NCBI GenBank assembly: GCA_022837485.1
Contig: JALHHH010000064.1
Span: 1-15,678, forward strand
DNA length: 15,678 nucleotides
From: Bacteroidales bacterium
Lineage (GTDB): Bacteria > Bacteroidota > Bacteroidia > Bacteroidales > Lentimicrobiaceae
Direction: 5' to 3'
Under the pieces are notes generated by a model. That model searched no databases. It was not told the origin of the DNA and worked only from the letters and a program-made list of their open reading frames with translations. Shown in pieces: positions 1 to 6,583 of this stretch (the first letter of the stretch is position 1; each line of letters starts with the position of its first letter). The translations under genes were made by a program, and so were the position numbers.

Positions 1-41
1 TCCTGGTAGAAGAAAACAGTAATTAGTAAATGTTTAGAAAA

Positions 42-68
42 AAAGGTTGCCATATACCGACAACCTTT
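42..68 (-). terminator. Bidirectional intrinsic terminator downstream of tRNA-Met
   Basis: An 8-bp perfect stem (42-49 with 61-68) closes an 11-nt loop. It is flanked by an A-run on the left and a T-run (70-76) on the right, so it can terminate in both directions. It lies directly 3' of the minus-strand tRNA gene and most likely ends that transcript. It could also end a plus-strand transcript entering from the left of the window. Confidence 0.8.
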
Positions 69-77
69 CTTTTTTTG

Positions 78-151
78 TAGCGGGGACGAGAATTGAACTC
101 GTGGCCTCCGGGTTATGAATCCGACGCTCTAACCAACTGAGCTACCCCGCC
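78..151 (-). tRNA. tRNA-Met (anticodon CAU), elongator type
   Basis: The reverse complement folds as a cloverleaf. It has a 7-bp acceptor stem (GGCGGGG with CCCCGCU, the terminal pair G-U), a D stem GCUC/GAGC, an anticodon loop UUCAUAA with CAU complementary to plus-strand 115-117, and a T arm ACGAG-UUCAAUU-CUCGU. The discriminator is A. No CCA is encoded, so it must be added by the CCA-adding enzyme. It lacks initiator marks (unpaired 1-72, three G-C pairs next to the anticodon loop) and the innermost anticodon pair is A-C. It is therefore called elongator tRNA-Met; a lysidine-modified tRNA-Ile2 is the alternative but the body resembles Met. Confidence 0.93.
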
Positions 152-165
152 GTGATTTGGGAGTG

Positions 166-195
166 CAAAAATAGGTATTTTCTTAAATTAAACAA
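166..195 (-). promoter_or_regulatory. Bacteroidota-type promoter of the tRNA-Met gene
   Basis: Read on the minus strand there is TTG (plus 193-195), exactly 19 nt, then TATTTTTG (plus 166-173). This is a perfect match to the Bacteroidota housekeeping consensus TTG-N19-TAnnTTTG. Transcription should start some 7 nt after the -7 box, close to 160, just ahead of the mature tRNA 5' end at 151. That implies a very short 5' leader for RNase P to remove. Confidence 0.85.
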
Positions 196-477
196 GAATG
201 TTTAGGCGGAATTGAAAAAAAATCCAATAAAAACCCCGCACTACACTAATCAGGTACAATTAAAAATCTCATTTCAAAAAAATCTAATCATCCCGGTAGT
301 GCTCAAACAAAAAAAAATCAGTTCTGGCAGTTATTTTTTCACGTTCGTTCACGATTTTGAGGACCAAACCCAAAAAAACATCCTTCTATCGTATTACCTT
401 TTCTATAAAATACTATTAACAACATATATCGGTACCTGGCAGTAAGTATCGCCAATAACCTTTAACATTAATATCCC
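196..477. other. AT-rich intergenic region, no gene seen
   Basis: With the promoter next to it, this makes a gene-free stretch between the tRNA and the lipoprotein gene. It is A/T-rich with homopolymer A runs. An open frame at 212-445 starts with TTG and is Lys/Ile/Phe-rich with no recognisable domain, so I treat it as non-coding. It must contain the promoter for the lipoprotein gene, but I find no TAnnTTTG match on the plus strand; the closest is TACCTTTT near 396. Confidence 0.55.
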
Positions 478-1065
478 ATGATGCATAAATTACTTGTCTT
501 TGTCCTTTTATTCTCCATGGGTTTTATGGCCGGCTGCCGGAAAGAGGATGCCATTAAAACAGGAGGCCCTGGCAATGAGTCCATTGCTCATGAAATTTTC
601 AAAGCAGGTTACACGGCATACCTTGAAACCGGCACTACAAAATCTTCACATCCCGTTTATATAACGGTCAATTCGGTGATTAACGGACCCGAGGGCGGCA
701 ACATTCAGGTTTCCGGTTCCATAACGGGAAACGTCAATACCGATGAGCAAAGCGGAGAAATACTTGGAAGCATACTTTCTATTGGCCTGACAGAAAATAT
801 CACCGATTACGCATGGGAATCCGGCGGCAATATCTGGACCATGAACGGTTCACCCAGATTAACGGTAACCGGAACCTTTACTCTGAAGCCTGACGGATCT
901 TTCGGCCCTGCTTCCGGTATGCAATTTAACGGCGGTATCAGGATTACCGGGCCGGACTGCAACAAAACAATCAACCTCTGTATTACAGTTATTTTAAATG
1001 AAAACGGACAGGGCGGAACCGTAAGCGGGACTATTGGTGGAGAAGCCGTACGTTTTACCTTCTGA
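478..1065 (+). CDS. Hypothetical lipoprotein, probably surface-exposed
   Basis: A 195-residue protein of unknown function. Residues 1-19 form a lipoprotein signal: two Met, His-Lys, a hydrophobic core, then the lipobox Met-Ala-Gly-Cys with Cys20 as the acylated residue. After Cys20 comes Arg-Lys-Glu-Asp, a charged stretch resembling the Bacteroidota lipoprotein export signal that sends lipoproteins to the outer leaflet (inference by similarity). The mature part is Gly/Thr/Asn-rich with predicted beta strands, compatible with a beta-sandwich, and holds two further Cys in a GPDC-NKTINLC segment that might pair. No family is recognised. The start is taken at the first of two adjacent ATG codons; the second would remove one residue. 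It is monocistronic: a terminator follows at 1095-1125 and the next gene is convergent. Confidence 0.85.
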   Translation: MMHKLLVFVLLFSMGFMAGCRKEDAIKTGGPGNESIAHEIFKAGYTAYLETGTTKSSHPVYITVNSVINGPEGGNIQVSGSITGNVNTDEQSGEILGSILSIGLTENITDYAWESGGNIWTMNGSPRLTVTGTFTLKPDGSFGPASGMQFNGGIRITGPDCNKTINLCITVILNENGQGGTVSGTIGGEAVRFTF

Positions 1066-1094
1066 TGACAGACAAACCCCTGTATACCCCCAAA

Positions 1095-1125
1095 GGAGAC
1101 AATCGAAACGGTTGCCTCCTTTTTT
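1095..1125 (+). terminator. Intrinsic terminator after the lipoprotein gene
   Basis: An imperfect hairpin pairs 1095-1104 with 1110-1119: GGAG/CTCC plus CAA/TTG with one A-C mismatch, and a small GAAA-like loop. It is followed by a run of six T. It fits as the terminator of the plus-strand lipoprotein gene. On the minus strand the hairpin is followed by only three T, so it is a weaker terminator for the convergent dehydrogenase gene. Confidence 0.75.
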
Positions 1126-1152
1126 CTTTACGAGGTTTTCATGATCAGGGAG

Positions 1153-2292
1153 CTATTTACCCTCTCCGTCGGTTTCACGATAGGTGATACCTCTTCTGCG
1201 CAAGCCTTCGAGCATAAAGCTAACCAAACCGGCATCCCTGCCGATAAACTCGGGTGCGCTGACCCCTTTGCGGGAATATAAACCACTGGCAACCATACGA
1301 ACGGCCATTGTTGCTGCATAGCCGGTTGTACGGGCCATGGAATGTATCCCCGTTACGGGGTCATACCGGTCAAGAAGATCCCAGGTGTAACTGAGCCTCC
1401 GCCCGTCTTTAATCCCTTCGGCTACGATACGCATTACGGTAAGGTCTTCCTCTCCCTTTTCGAGTTTCCATTTTGGGAACAACAACTTTGTGGTGAAATC
1501 AAGCGGTATTATTTCCGTTCCACCGATCGATACCGGTTCACGACTGAAAAAACCGGTATCTCTGAGCACGGCCATCTTTTCGATGTGGCCGGGATACCTC
1601 AGCGTTTTCTCGATAATATAATCACCAGTCAGCGTGGTGGCAAGGGTTCGCAATCCGTCGCTGTTAAACGCTTCAAGCGTTCCCACACCGGAGAAATCGA
1701 TGAGCTCCGGATCCGAAAGAGCTTCTTTAATTACGAGTTTCCCATCGCGGATAAAACGCGCAGGGCGGGTGTATTCCTCGATCACATCGATAGGTGAAAA
1801 AACCGCTTTGTACTCATAAGGCCAGGTTCTTATCACCGGCAGGCCACCAACGTAGATTATCCCTTTTTCGAGTGTATCCAGCTTAGAAGCGCCATACGCC
1901 AGTAATACATTGCTCATTCCCGGCGCAACCCCCATATCGCAAATTACCGTAATGTCCTTTGCCCTGGCTTTTGCATCGAGTCCGAACATATCTTCCGGAA
2001 AAAACGCAATATCAATGGTATCTTTCCCGCAATCGATCAGCGTTTCCACGGTTTTATAACCCATAAAACCCGGCACGGCATTCACCACAATATCTGCTTC
2101 CATTGCGAGATCCCGAACCACAGCCTCCTTACCCAGATCTGCCTGACGGACAGAGATACCTGGAATCCCCTTTAGTTTATTAAGTGCCTCCGGACTTATA
2201 TCTGCCGAGATAATTTCATATTCACCGTCTTTTGCCAGATCCATGGCTATCGGACCTCCGATAAGTCCGGCACCCAGTACCAGAATTTTCAT
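1153..2292 (-). CDS. Saccharopine dehydrogenase family oxidoreductase
   Basis: A 379-residue soluble NAD(P)-dependent enzyme of the saccharopine dehydrogenase superfamily. The N-terminus has a Rossmann fold with the dinucleotide motif GAGLIGG at residues 7-13. Asp31 ends the second strand, which usually favours NAD over NADP (inference). The second half carries family-like segments such as GVAPGMSN and a GGLP turn followed by a FSPIDVIEEY stretch. The whole-length arrangement resembles L-lysine 6-dehydrogenase and related saccharopine dehydrogenase-like proteins rather than the large bifunctional eukaryotic enzyme. The substrate is not determinable here; candidates are lysine or saccharopine, or a polyamine precursor such as carboxynorspermidine. 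Its ATG overlaps the stop of the upstream permease gene by 4 bp, so the two are probably co-translated and may act on the same compound. Confidence 0.88.
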   Translation of the reverse strand: MKILVLGAGLIGGPIAMDLAKDGEYEIISADISPEALNKLKGIPGISVRQADLGKEAVVRDLAMEADIVVNAVPGFMGYKTVETLIDCGKDTIDIAFFPEDMFGLDAKARAKDITVICDMGVAPGMSNVLLAYGASKLDTLEKGIIYVGGLPVIRTWPYEYKAVFSPIDVIEEYTRPARFIRDGKLVIKEALSDPELIDFSGVGTLEAFNSDGLRTLATTLTGDYIIEKTLRYPGHIEKMAVLRDTGFFSREPVSIGGTEIIPLDFTTKLLFPKWKLEKGEEDLTVMRIVAEGIKDGRRLSYTWDLLDRYDPVTGIHSMARTTGYAATMAVRMVASGLYSRKGVSAPEFIGRDAGLVSFMLEGLRRRGITYRETDGEGK

Positions 2293-3224
2293 ATCTGTGG
2301 TTTTATTGTAGGAATTTTATAACGTCTTCGATTCAATAACTGATTCAATTCACGGTATTGAGAAACCAGAATTCCTGCAACTACCAGGGCGATCCCCGAA
2401 ACCTTTTGGAAATTAAGCGTCTCTCCAAGTAAAATGTATGCAGATACGGCTGTAAATGCAGGTATAAGGTTGGTAAAGATATTCGCTTTTACCATTCCCA
2501 ACCGGGCAATTGAGGTTATAAAAAACAAATATGCCAGGCATGAACCAAAGACAGCGAGCTGCAACATTGCTGAAATAAGCTCAAAATCAGGCCTTACACT
2601 CATGAAATCACGAAAATCAAAAATCAGGAACAACGGAAGAAAATAAAATGACCCGATCAGATTTTGCCTTGAAATTATAGACAGAGAGCTGTACTTCCCC
2701 GAAAGTCGTTTCACGATAAGTGAATAAAACACCGCAGCAAATACAGCCATAAACAATAACAATACACCTTCCGGAGCAGCGTTTAGACTCAAATCGCGAT
2801 TCACCAGCATCAGAATAATCCCGGTGAAGGAAACGGCTATCCCTGCCAGAGCATATACGGAAGCACGTTCCCTGCTGAACAGCCAGGCCGCAAGAGGTGA
2901 AAACAAAGGTATGGTAGCAATTATTGCCGAAGAAATGGTAGATGAAACTTTACTCAATCCGAAACTTTCGCCCAGAAAGTAGAAAAATGGCTGGGCTAGT
3001 GCAAGTAGCAGAAACCACTTCCGGTCGCCTTTTTCCAGCGGTTCATACTTTCCGGCAATACGAATAAATGCCCACAGCAGCGCCGATGAAACCACAAGCC
3101 TGAGAAATATAATAGTTAATGGATTGTAGTAATTATTGGCAATTTTAAACCATACGAACGTAAGCCCCCAGAAGAGCATAGCCAGAACTGCGTACAGGTA
3201 GTACTTCAATGCATTAGTTTTCAA
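2289..3224 (-). CDS. EamA/DMT family permease
   Basis: A 311-residue inner-membrane protein of the drug/metabolite transporter superfamily. It has about ten hydrophobic helices arranged as two EamA repeats (roughly residues 8-141 and 155-290). The first helix carries the typical FWGLTFVWFK segment and the fourth-fifth helix region has the conserved SSTISSAIIATIPLF stretch. The C-terminal tail after about 288 is basic and hydrophilic, and should be cytoplasmic. Members usually export or exchange amino acids, nucleotides or metabolites; the substrate is unknown. The 3' end overlaps the start of the dehydrogenase gene by 4 bp (ATGA), a coupling arrangement that suggests a shared substrate or at least equal expression. 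A candidate -7 box lies 40 bp upstream of its ATG. Confidence 0.9.
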   Translation of the reverse strand: MKTNALKYYLYAVLAMLFWGLTFVWFKIANNYYNPLTIIFLRLVVSSALLWAFIRIAGKYEPLEKGDRKWFLLLALAQPFFYFLGESFGLSKVSSTISSAIIATIPLFSPLAAWLFSRERASVYALAGIAVSFTGIILMLVNRDLSLNAAPEGVLLLFMAVFAAVFYSLIVKRLSGKYSSLSIISRQNLIGSFYFLPLFLIFDFRDFMSVRPDFELISAMLQLAVFGSCLAYLFFITSIARLGMVKANIFTNLIPAFTAVSAYILLGETLNFQKVSGIALVVAGILVSQYRELNQLLNRRRYKIPTIKPQI

Positions 3225-3263
3225 GAGTATATAGATTGGGTTATCCTTAAAAAGTCAGGCAGA

Positions 3264-3271
3264 CAAAATTA
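3264..3271 (-). promoter_or_regulatory. Candidate -7 box for the permease-dehydrogenase operon
   Basis: The minus strand reads TAATTTTG, matching TAnnTTTG. The expected -33 TTG is not present at 19 nt (TGA there), so only half of the promoter fits. The position would give a 5' leader of about 30 nt before the ATG at 3224. Confidence 0.4.
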
Positions 3272-3304
3272 GCTTATTCCGGCACTGATTTCACCACAGC
3301 AGCT

Positions 3305-3366
3305 CGCAAAAAAGTTGCGCGGCAAATCGGCTGCGTCCACAGCTCCCTGGCAGCGTTTCCGGCTGC
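3305..3366 (+). other. GC-rich segment with mutually exclusive short hairpins
   Basis: Within an otherwise AT-rich intergenic region (3225-3504) there is a GC-rich block. CGCAA 3305-3309 can pair with TTGCG 3315-3319. GCAGC 3350-3354 can pair either with GCTGC 3330-3334 upstream or with GCTGC 3362-3366 downstream, the latter followed by TTTT. The arrangement looks like a small attenuator ahead of the sigma-factor gene, but the stems are only 5 bp and may be chance. No TAnnTTTG box occurs on the plus strand of this intergenic region. Confidence 0.25.
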
Positions 3367-3504
3367 TTTTCAAACGGTTTCCGAACCTATGATCCTATTA
3401 AAATGCCTGGGGTATATTTTCTGAAATCTCACGGTAAGAATAAAAAATCAAACCTAACTGTAACAAAGTTTAAATGCAGATGTCTTTATTATAGATTCAG
3501 GGAA

Positions 3505-4059
3505 ATGAAAAACCATGATGAATTAATCGGGAGGTGTAAAGCAGGGCAAAGGGATGCCCAGCTGGAAATATACCGGCAATACTACAGGCCGATGTATAAC
3601 ACCTGCCTCCGGATTGTTAAGATAAGTGCCGATGCGGAAGACATCATGCAGAATTCGTTTATAGATGCATTCCGAAATATAAGAAAATACCGGGGTGAAG
3701 CATCGTTTAATGCATGGTTGAGGAGGATCGTCATCAATAATTCGATTCGTCACATCAAGCATAAAAGTCAGATTATTGAACTGACCGATGCCATTCCCGA
3801 TTTTGCATATGAACCGGATGATTACAGGGAAGAGTTCGTTGAAATGAGGATTGAGGGAATAAAAAAAGCCATGTACCAGATCCGCGACGAATACCGGATC
3901 ATACTTTCGCTCAACCTTTTCGAAGGCATGGACCTGGAAGAGATCGGAGATATTCTGAAGCTGAATCCGGGAAATGTCCGGACCCGTTTATCCAGAGCCC
4001 GGGCGGCTCTTATTGCAGAGTTGAAAAATCAGGATCATACCATAGCAGCAAGGGGTTAA
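3505..4059 (+). CDS. ECF-type RNA polymerase sigma factor
   Basis: A 184-residue sigma-70 family protein with only regions 2 and 4, as in extracytoplasmic-function factors. Region 2 spans about residues 18-86 (YRQYYRPMY ... DAEDIMQNSFIDAFRNI ... WLRRIVINN). Region 4 spans about 122-174 and includes the helix-turn-helix EEIGDILKLNPGNVRTRLSRAR. It should bind core polymerase and direct it to a specific promoter set. I start it at ATG 3505, just after AGGGAA, because the family N-terminus begins here. The frame stays open to an ATG at 3403, but that extension is Lys/Cys/Tyr-rich and unlike any sigma factor. The membrane-anchored protein encoded 65 bp downstream is the likely anti-sigma partner, and its own operon a likely target. 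Confidence 0.93.
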   Translation: MKNHDELIGRCKAGQRDAQLEIYRQYYRPMYNTCLRIVKISADAEDIMQNSFIDAFRNIRKYRGEASFNAWLRRIVINNSIRHIKHKSQIIELTDAIPDFAYEPDDYREEFVEMRIEGIKKAMYQIRDEYRIILSLNLFEGMDLEEIGDILKLNPGNVRTRLSRARAALIAELKNQDHTIAARG

Positions 4060-4124
4060 GAAAACATATTTCCGGCAGGTCAGGCAAAAAGTAAACAAGA
4101 AATTAACCGATAATAACAAACCGG

Positions 4125-4718
4125 ATGAAGACGCTGAAAGACTTTATCGAAGAGAACAGGGAAGCATTCGAGCAGGATCTTCCCGATCCGGAACACGAAC
4201 TGAGGTTTCATACTAAGCTCAGGGATTACAGCAATTACAGGGAATTTAACCGGTATGCAGCCATTGGCCGCTGGTTCAAAATTGCCGCAGCCATCTTAAT
4301 CCTGGTAAGTTTTTCCATGGCCGCATGGGTTATTTTCCTCAAACCGCCGGTCAATATAAACCATACAAGTGCTTCCATGGATGAGATTCAGGAAATTGAG
4401 CATTACTATGCTTCCCTTTCGGAAGAAAAACTGCGGAAGATTAGCTCGCTTGCAGTCAGCAACCCCGAAAACAAAGAACTGAGCGCAATGGTTGCCGGTC
4501 ACGTTGAAGAGCTTAAACACGAGGCCGAGTTGCTCAAGCAGGAGTACACCAGCGGCGGTAGAAACGAAAGGCTTCTCGATGCGTTCAGAAACAGCTACAA
4601 GGTAATAAACGGGCTGCTCGACCATGTACTAGAACAGATGAACGAAGAGCAAAAATCTGCAATTAATTCACAGGTATTCATCAAACGAAACCAATGCTAT
4701 GAAACCATTTACACGTAA
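4125..4718 (+). CDS. Single-pass membrane protein, probable anti-sigma factor
   Basis: A 197-residue protein with a cytosolic N-terminus (1-50), one transmembrane helix (about 52-72) and a periplasmic C-terminal part of about 125 residues. The N-terminal stretch ENREAFEQDLPDPEHELRF resembles a recurrent motif in Bacteroidota membrane proteins encoded next to ECF sigma genes. It lacks the His-Cys zinc motif of classical anti-sigma factors. The periplasmic part (about 86-175) is strongly helical with heptad-like Leu/Glu/Lys and could form a coiled coil that senses an envelope signal. Role inferred: it sequesters the sigma factor encoded just upstream. Its last 20 bp overlap the start of the next gene, so the downstream secreted protein is probably translated from the same mRNA by coupling. 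Confidence 0.7.
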   Translation: MKTLKDFIEENREAFEQDLPDPEHELRFHTKLRDYSNYREFNRYAAIGRWFKIAAAILILVSFSMAAWVIFLKPPVNINHTSASMDEIQEIEHYYASLSEEKLRKISSLAVSNPENKELSAMVAGHVEELKHEAELLKQEYTSGGRNERLLDAFRNSYKVINGLLDHVLEQMNEEQKSAINSQVFIKRNQCYETIYT

Positions 4719-5748
4719 TCTGGTAACAATTTCGCTGCTGTTACTGGCATTCAATCCTTCTACAGCGCAGCAAACATCGAAATCCAGACAAATCAAAAAA
4801 GAATTTCAGGTGCGAAGCGATGTTACCCTCAGGGCAAACATAAGCTATGCTGAAATTGCGTGCCTTACCTGGGACAAGGATATCGTAAGCGTTATTGCCG
4901 AAGTTGAAGCAGATTCGCACAACGAAAAAACTGCTCATCGTATCCTTGAAAGGTTCGATCCCAATATCTCCGGTTCGGCGGGACTTGTTGAAATAAAGTG
5001 GAACGGACTTACCGCTACAACGGGGAGCGAGGTTAGCGATATTCACGTAAGCTTTAAAGTCTACCTGCCCCAAACAGGAAGCCTCGATATCACAAGCCGC
5101 TTTGGAAGCCTGTATGCCGAATCAACACGCGGAAACGTCAACCTTTCCGTTGATTATGGCAACCTTACACTGAAAAGATTCGACAATCCCGGCATTAGGA
5201 TCGGAATGAAATTCAGTACAGGTACCATTGAATCGCTTTCAGATGCCAGTATCGACCTGCGCTACACAACCCTGAGTATAGGAAGTGCCAGCGTGCTGAG
5301 TTTAAATTCCAAATTTTCAACCATAACAATTGAAAAAGCTACGGGAATTAAACTGGAATCGTCATACGACAACCTGAAGATCAACAGAGTTTCCGGAATT
5401 GACGGGAGTGGCCGGTTCTCTAATATGACCATCGCGACCCTCATCAACAGGCTGCAGATGGATTTGGAATACGGCGGAATGGAAGTTGAAACCGTAAATC
5501 CGGGATTCTCCCTCATTGATATCAATTCATCGTTTAACAGCGTAAAAATGGGGATTTCACCGGAGGCCTCGTATGAACTGAAAGCAGATATGAGCTTTGG
5601 CGACTGCAAATACCCCTTGGGAGCCACCGTTTCGGTGAAAGAACCTTCCCCAACATCCAGAATTATTACCGGAAGAGTTGGCAGCAGCGCATCATCGTCT
5701 TCCAAAGTAAATATAAAAGGAAGAAATTGCGAGGTACGCCTGTATTAA
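4699..5748 (+). CDS. Secreted DUF4097-type beta-helix repeat protein
   Basis: A 349-residue exported protein. Residues 1-24 are a signal peptide (basic start, LLLLAF core, Ser-Thr-Ala-Gln cleavage region). Residues 30-125 form a first beta-rich part. From about 130 to 305 there are ten short rungs, each with an aromatic turn followed by a small-residue pair and a hydrophobic: Phe135, Tyr153, Phe172, Tyr189, Phe206, Tyr223, Phe240, Tyr258, Phe279, Phe300. The spacing is 17-21 residues, as expected for a parallel beta-helix. The overall type matches DUF4097 'adhesin-like' proteins of Bacteroidota, whose function is not known. It starts inside the anti-sigma gene (20-bp overlap), so it belongs to the sigma operon and may be a target or ligand of that system. 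The C-terminus ends on a strand-like CEVRLY with no T9SS domain, so it probably stays periplasmic or outer-membrane associated. Confidence 0.8.
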   Translation: MKPFTRNLVTISLLLLAFNPSTAQQTSKSRQIKKEFQVRSDVTLRANISYAEIACLTWDKDIVSVIAEVEADSHNEKTAHRILERFDPNISGSAGLVEIKWNGLTATTGSEVSDIHVSFKVYLPQTGSLDITSRFGSLYAESTRGNVNLSVDYGNLTLKRFDNPGIRIGMKFSTGTIESLSDASIDLRYTTLSIGSASVLSLNSKFSTITIEKATGIKLESSYDNLKINRVSGIDGSGRFSNMTIATLINRLQMDLEYGGMEVETVNPGFSLIDINSSFNSVKMGISPEASYELKADMSFGDCKYPLGATVSVKEPSPTSRIITGRVGSSASSSSKVNIKGRNCEVRLY

Positions 5749-5752
5749 TAAT

Positions 5753-5792
5753 TGACAATTCAGTTTTACCCTTTCCGGGAAAGGAATTGTCA
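5753..5792 (+). other. Nested intercistronic hairpin between the two beta-helix genes
   Basis: TGACAATT (5753-5760) pairs perfectly with AATTGTCA (5785-5792). Inside it CCTTTC (5770-5775) pairs with GAAAGG (5779-5784), with a 9-nt left-side bulge (5761-5769). No T-run follows, so it does not look like an intrinsic terminator. It sits 4 nt after the stop of the DUF4097-type gene and 47 nt before the next ATG. It could set mRNA stability or relative expression of the two genes (inference). Confidence 0.5.
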
Positions 5793-5839
5793 TCAAATCA
5801 AAACCACCATCAATTTATTCACCAATAGTATCAAAAACC

Positions 5840-6553
5840 ATGAGAACCATCAGTGCACAACGAAACATGATTTTGGGTATTTTATTTACCCTCCTTGCAG
5901 TATTAACCTTTTCGCTTACGGCAATGGCCGACAAACAGGTACGCAATCCCGGCAGCTTCAGCAATCTGGAAGTCAGCGGACCGATTGAAATAAAGCTCAT
6001 TCAGAGCAACAGCGAAAATCTGGTTTTAAATGCAAGTACCGGCTTTATCGATAAGGTGATAACCGCTGTTAAGGGCAACACCCTTGAAATAAAACTTGAA
6101 CCGGGCGTTAAAATGAAAAACGGAGAACATATTATGGTTGAGGTAACCTTTAAATCGCTTAATAAGATCGACATCAGCGGGGCGGTTAAAGTAGTCGCCC
6201 CTGAGGCCGTTAAATTCGAAAAAATTGAACTGGAAGGCAGCGGTGCCAGTTCTTACGAAATGACACTATCTGCCAGCATGTTGAAAATTGAACTGAGCGG
6301 TGCATCCTCTGCTCAACTCAGGGGGACGGCACCAAGAATGGAAGTTGAGCTCAGCGGAGCTTCGTTGCTGGATGCAGAAAAGCTGACATCCTCCATTTGT
6401 TTTATTGACTGCAGCGGAGCCTGCAACGCACGCGTAAATGCCAGTGACGAATTAAATGTGGAAGCCAGCGGTGCAAGCAACGTGCTGTATTCTGGTAATC
6501 CGGCCAGGATCAATAAAGACTTGAGCGGTGCCAGCAAGATGAATAAGCTGTAA
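5840..6553 (+). CDS. Secreted head GIN domain (DUF2807-type) protein
   Basis: A 237-residue exported protein. The signal peptide ends near residue 30 (hydrophobic 11-27, then Ala-Met-Ala-Asp). The region 38-120 is the typical GIN-domain start (F-S-N-L-E-V-S-G-P-I-E-I). From 113 to 232 the motif Ser-Gly-Ala recurs seven times (starts at residues 113, 134, 153, 172, 192, 210, 229), every 18-21 residues, mostly as SGAS. This predicts a right-handed beta-helix with a stacked SGA turn. One rung has Cys187, Cys191 and Cys195. Families of this kind are abundant in Bacteroidota, predicted periplasmic or surface-located, and without a settled function. It follows the DUF4097-type gene by 91 bp on the same strand and is most simply the last gene of the sigma operon. 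A hairpin at 6584-6618 follows. Confidence 0.85.
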   Translation: MRTISAQRNMILGILFTLLAVLTFSLTAMADKQVRNPGSFSNLEVSGPIEIKLIQSNSENLVLNASTGFIDKVITAVKGNTLEIKLEPGVKMKNGEHIMVEVTFKSLNKIDISGAVKVVAPEAVKFEKIELEGSGASSYEMTLSASMLKIELSGASSAQLRGTAPRMEVELSGASLLDAEKLTSSICFIDCSGACNARVNASDELNVEASGASNVLYSGNPARINKDLSGASKMNKL

Positions 6554-6583
6554 AGGATATCGGAAAGGTTCTGGTAAACGTAT

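Noticed and set aside
212..445. 77-codon plus-strand open frame in the intergenic region
   Set aside because: TTG start with no proper ribosome site, overlap with the A/T-rich promoter surroundings, biased Lys/Ile/Phe composition and no domain.
1342..1797. 151-codon plus-strand frame opposite the dehydrogenase gene
   Set aside because: Lies wholly antisense to a well-supported gene and has no recognisable motif or start signal.
5752..5988. 78-codon plus-strand frame after the DUF4097-type gene
   Set aside because: Runs out of frame into the signal-peptide region of the GIN-domain gene, and its start lies in the nested hairpin.
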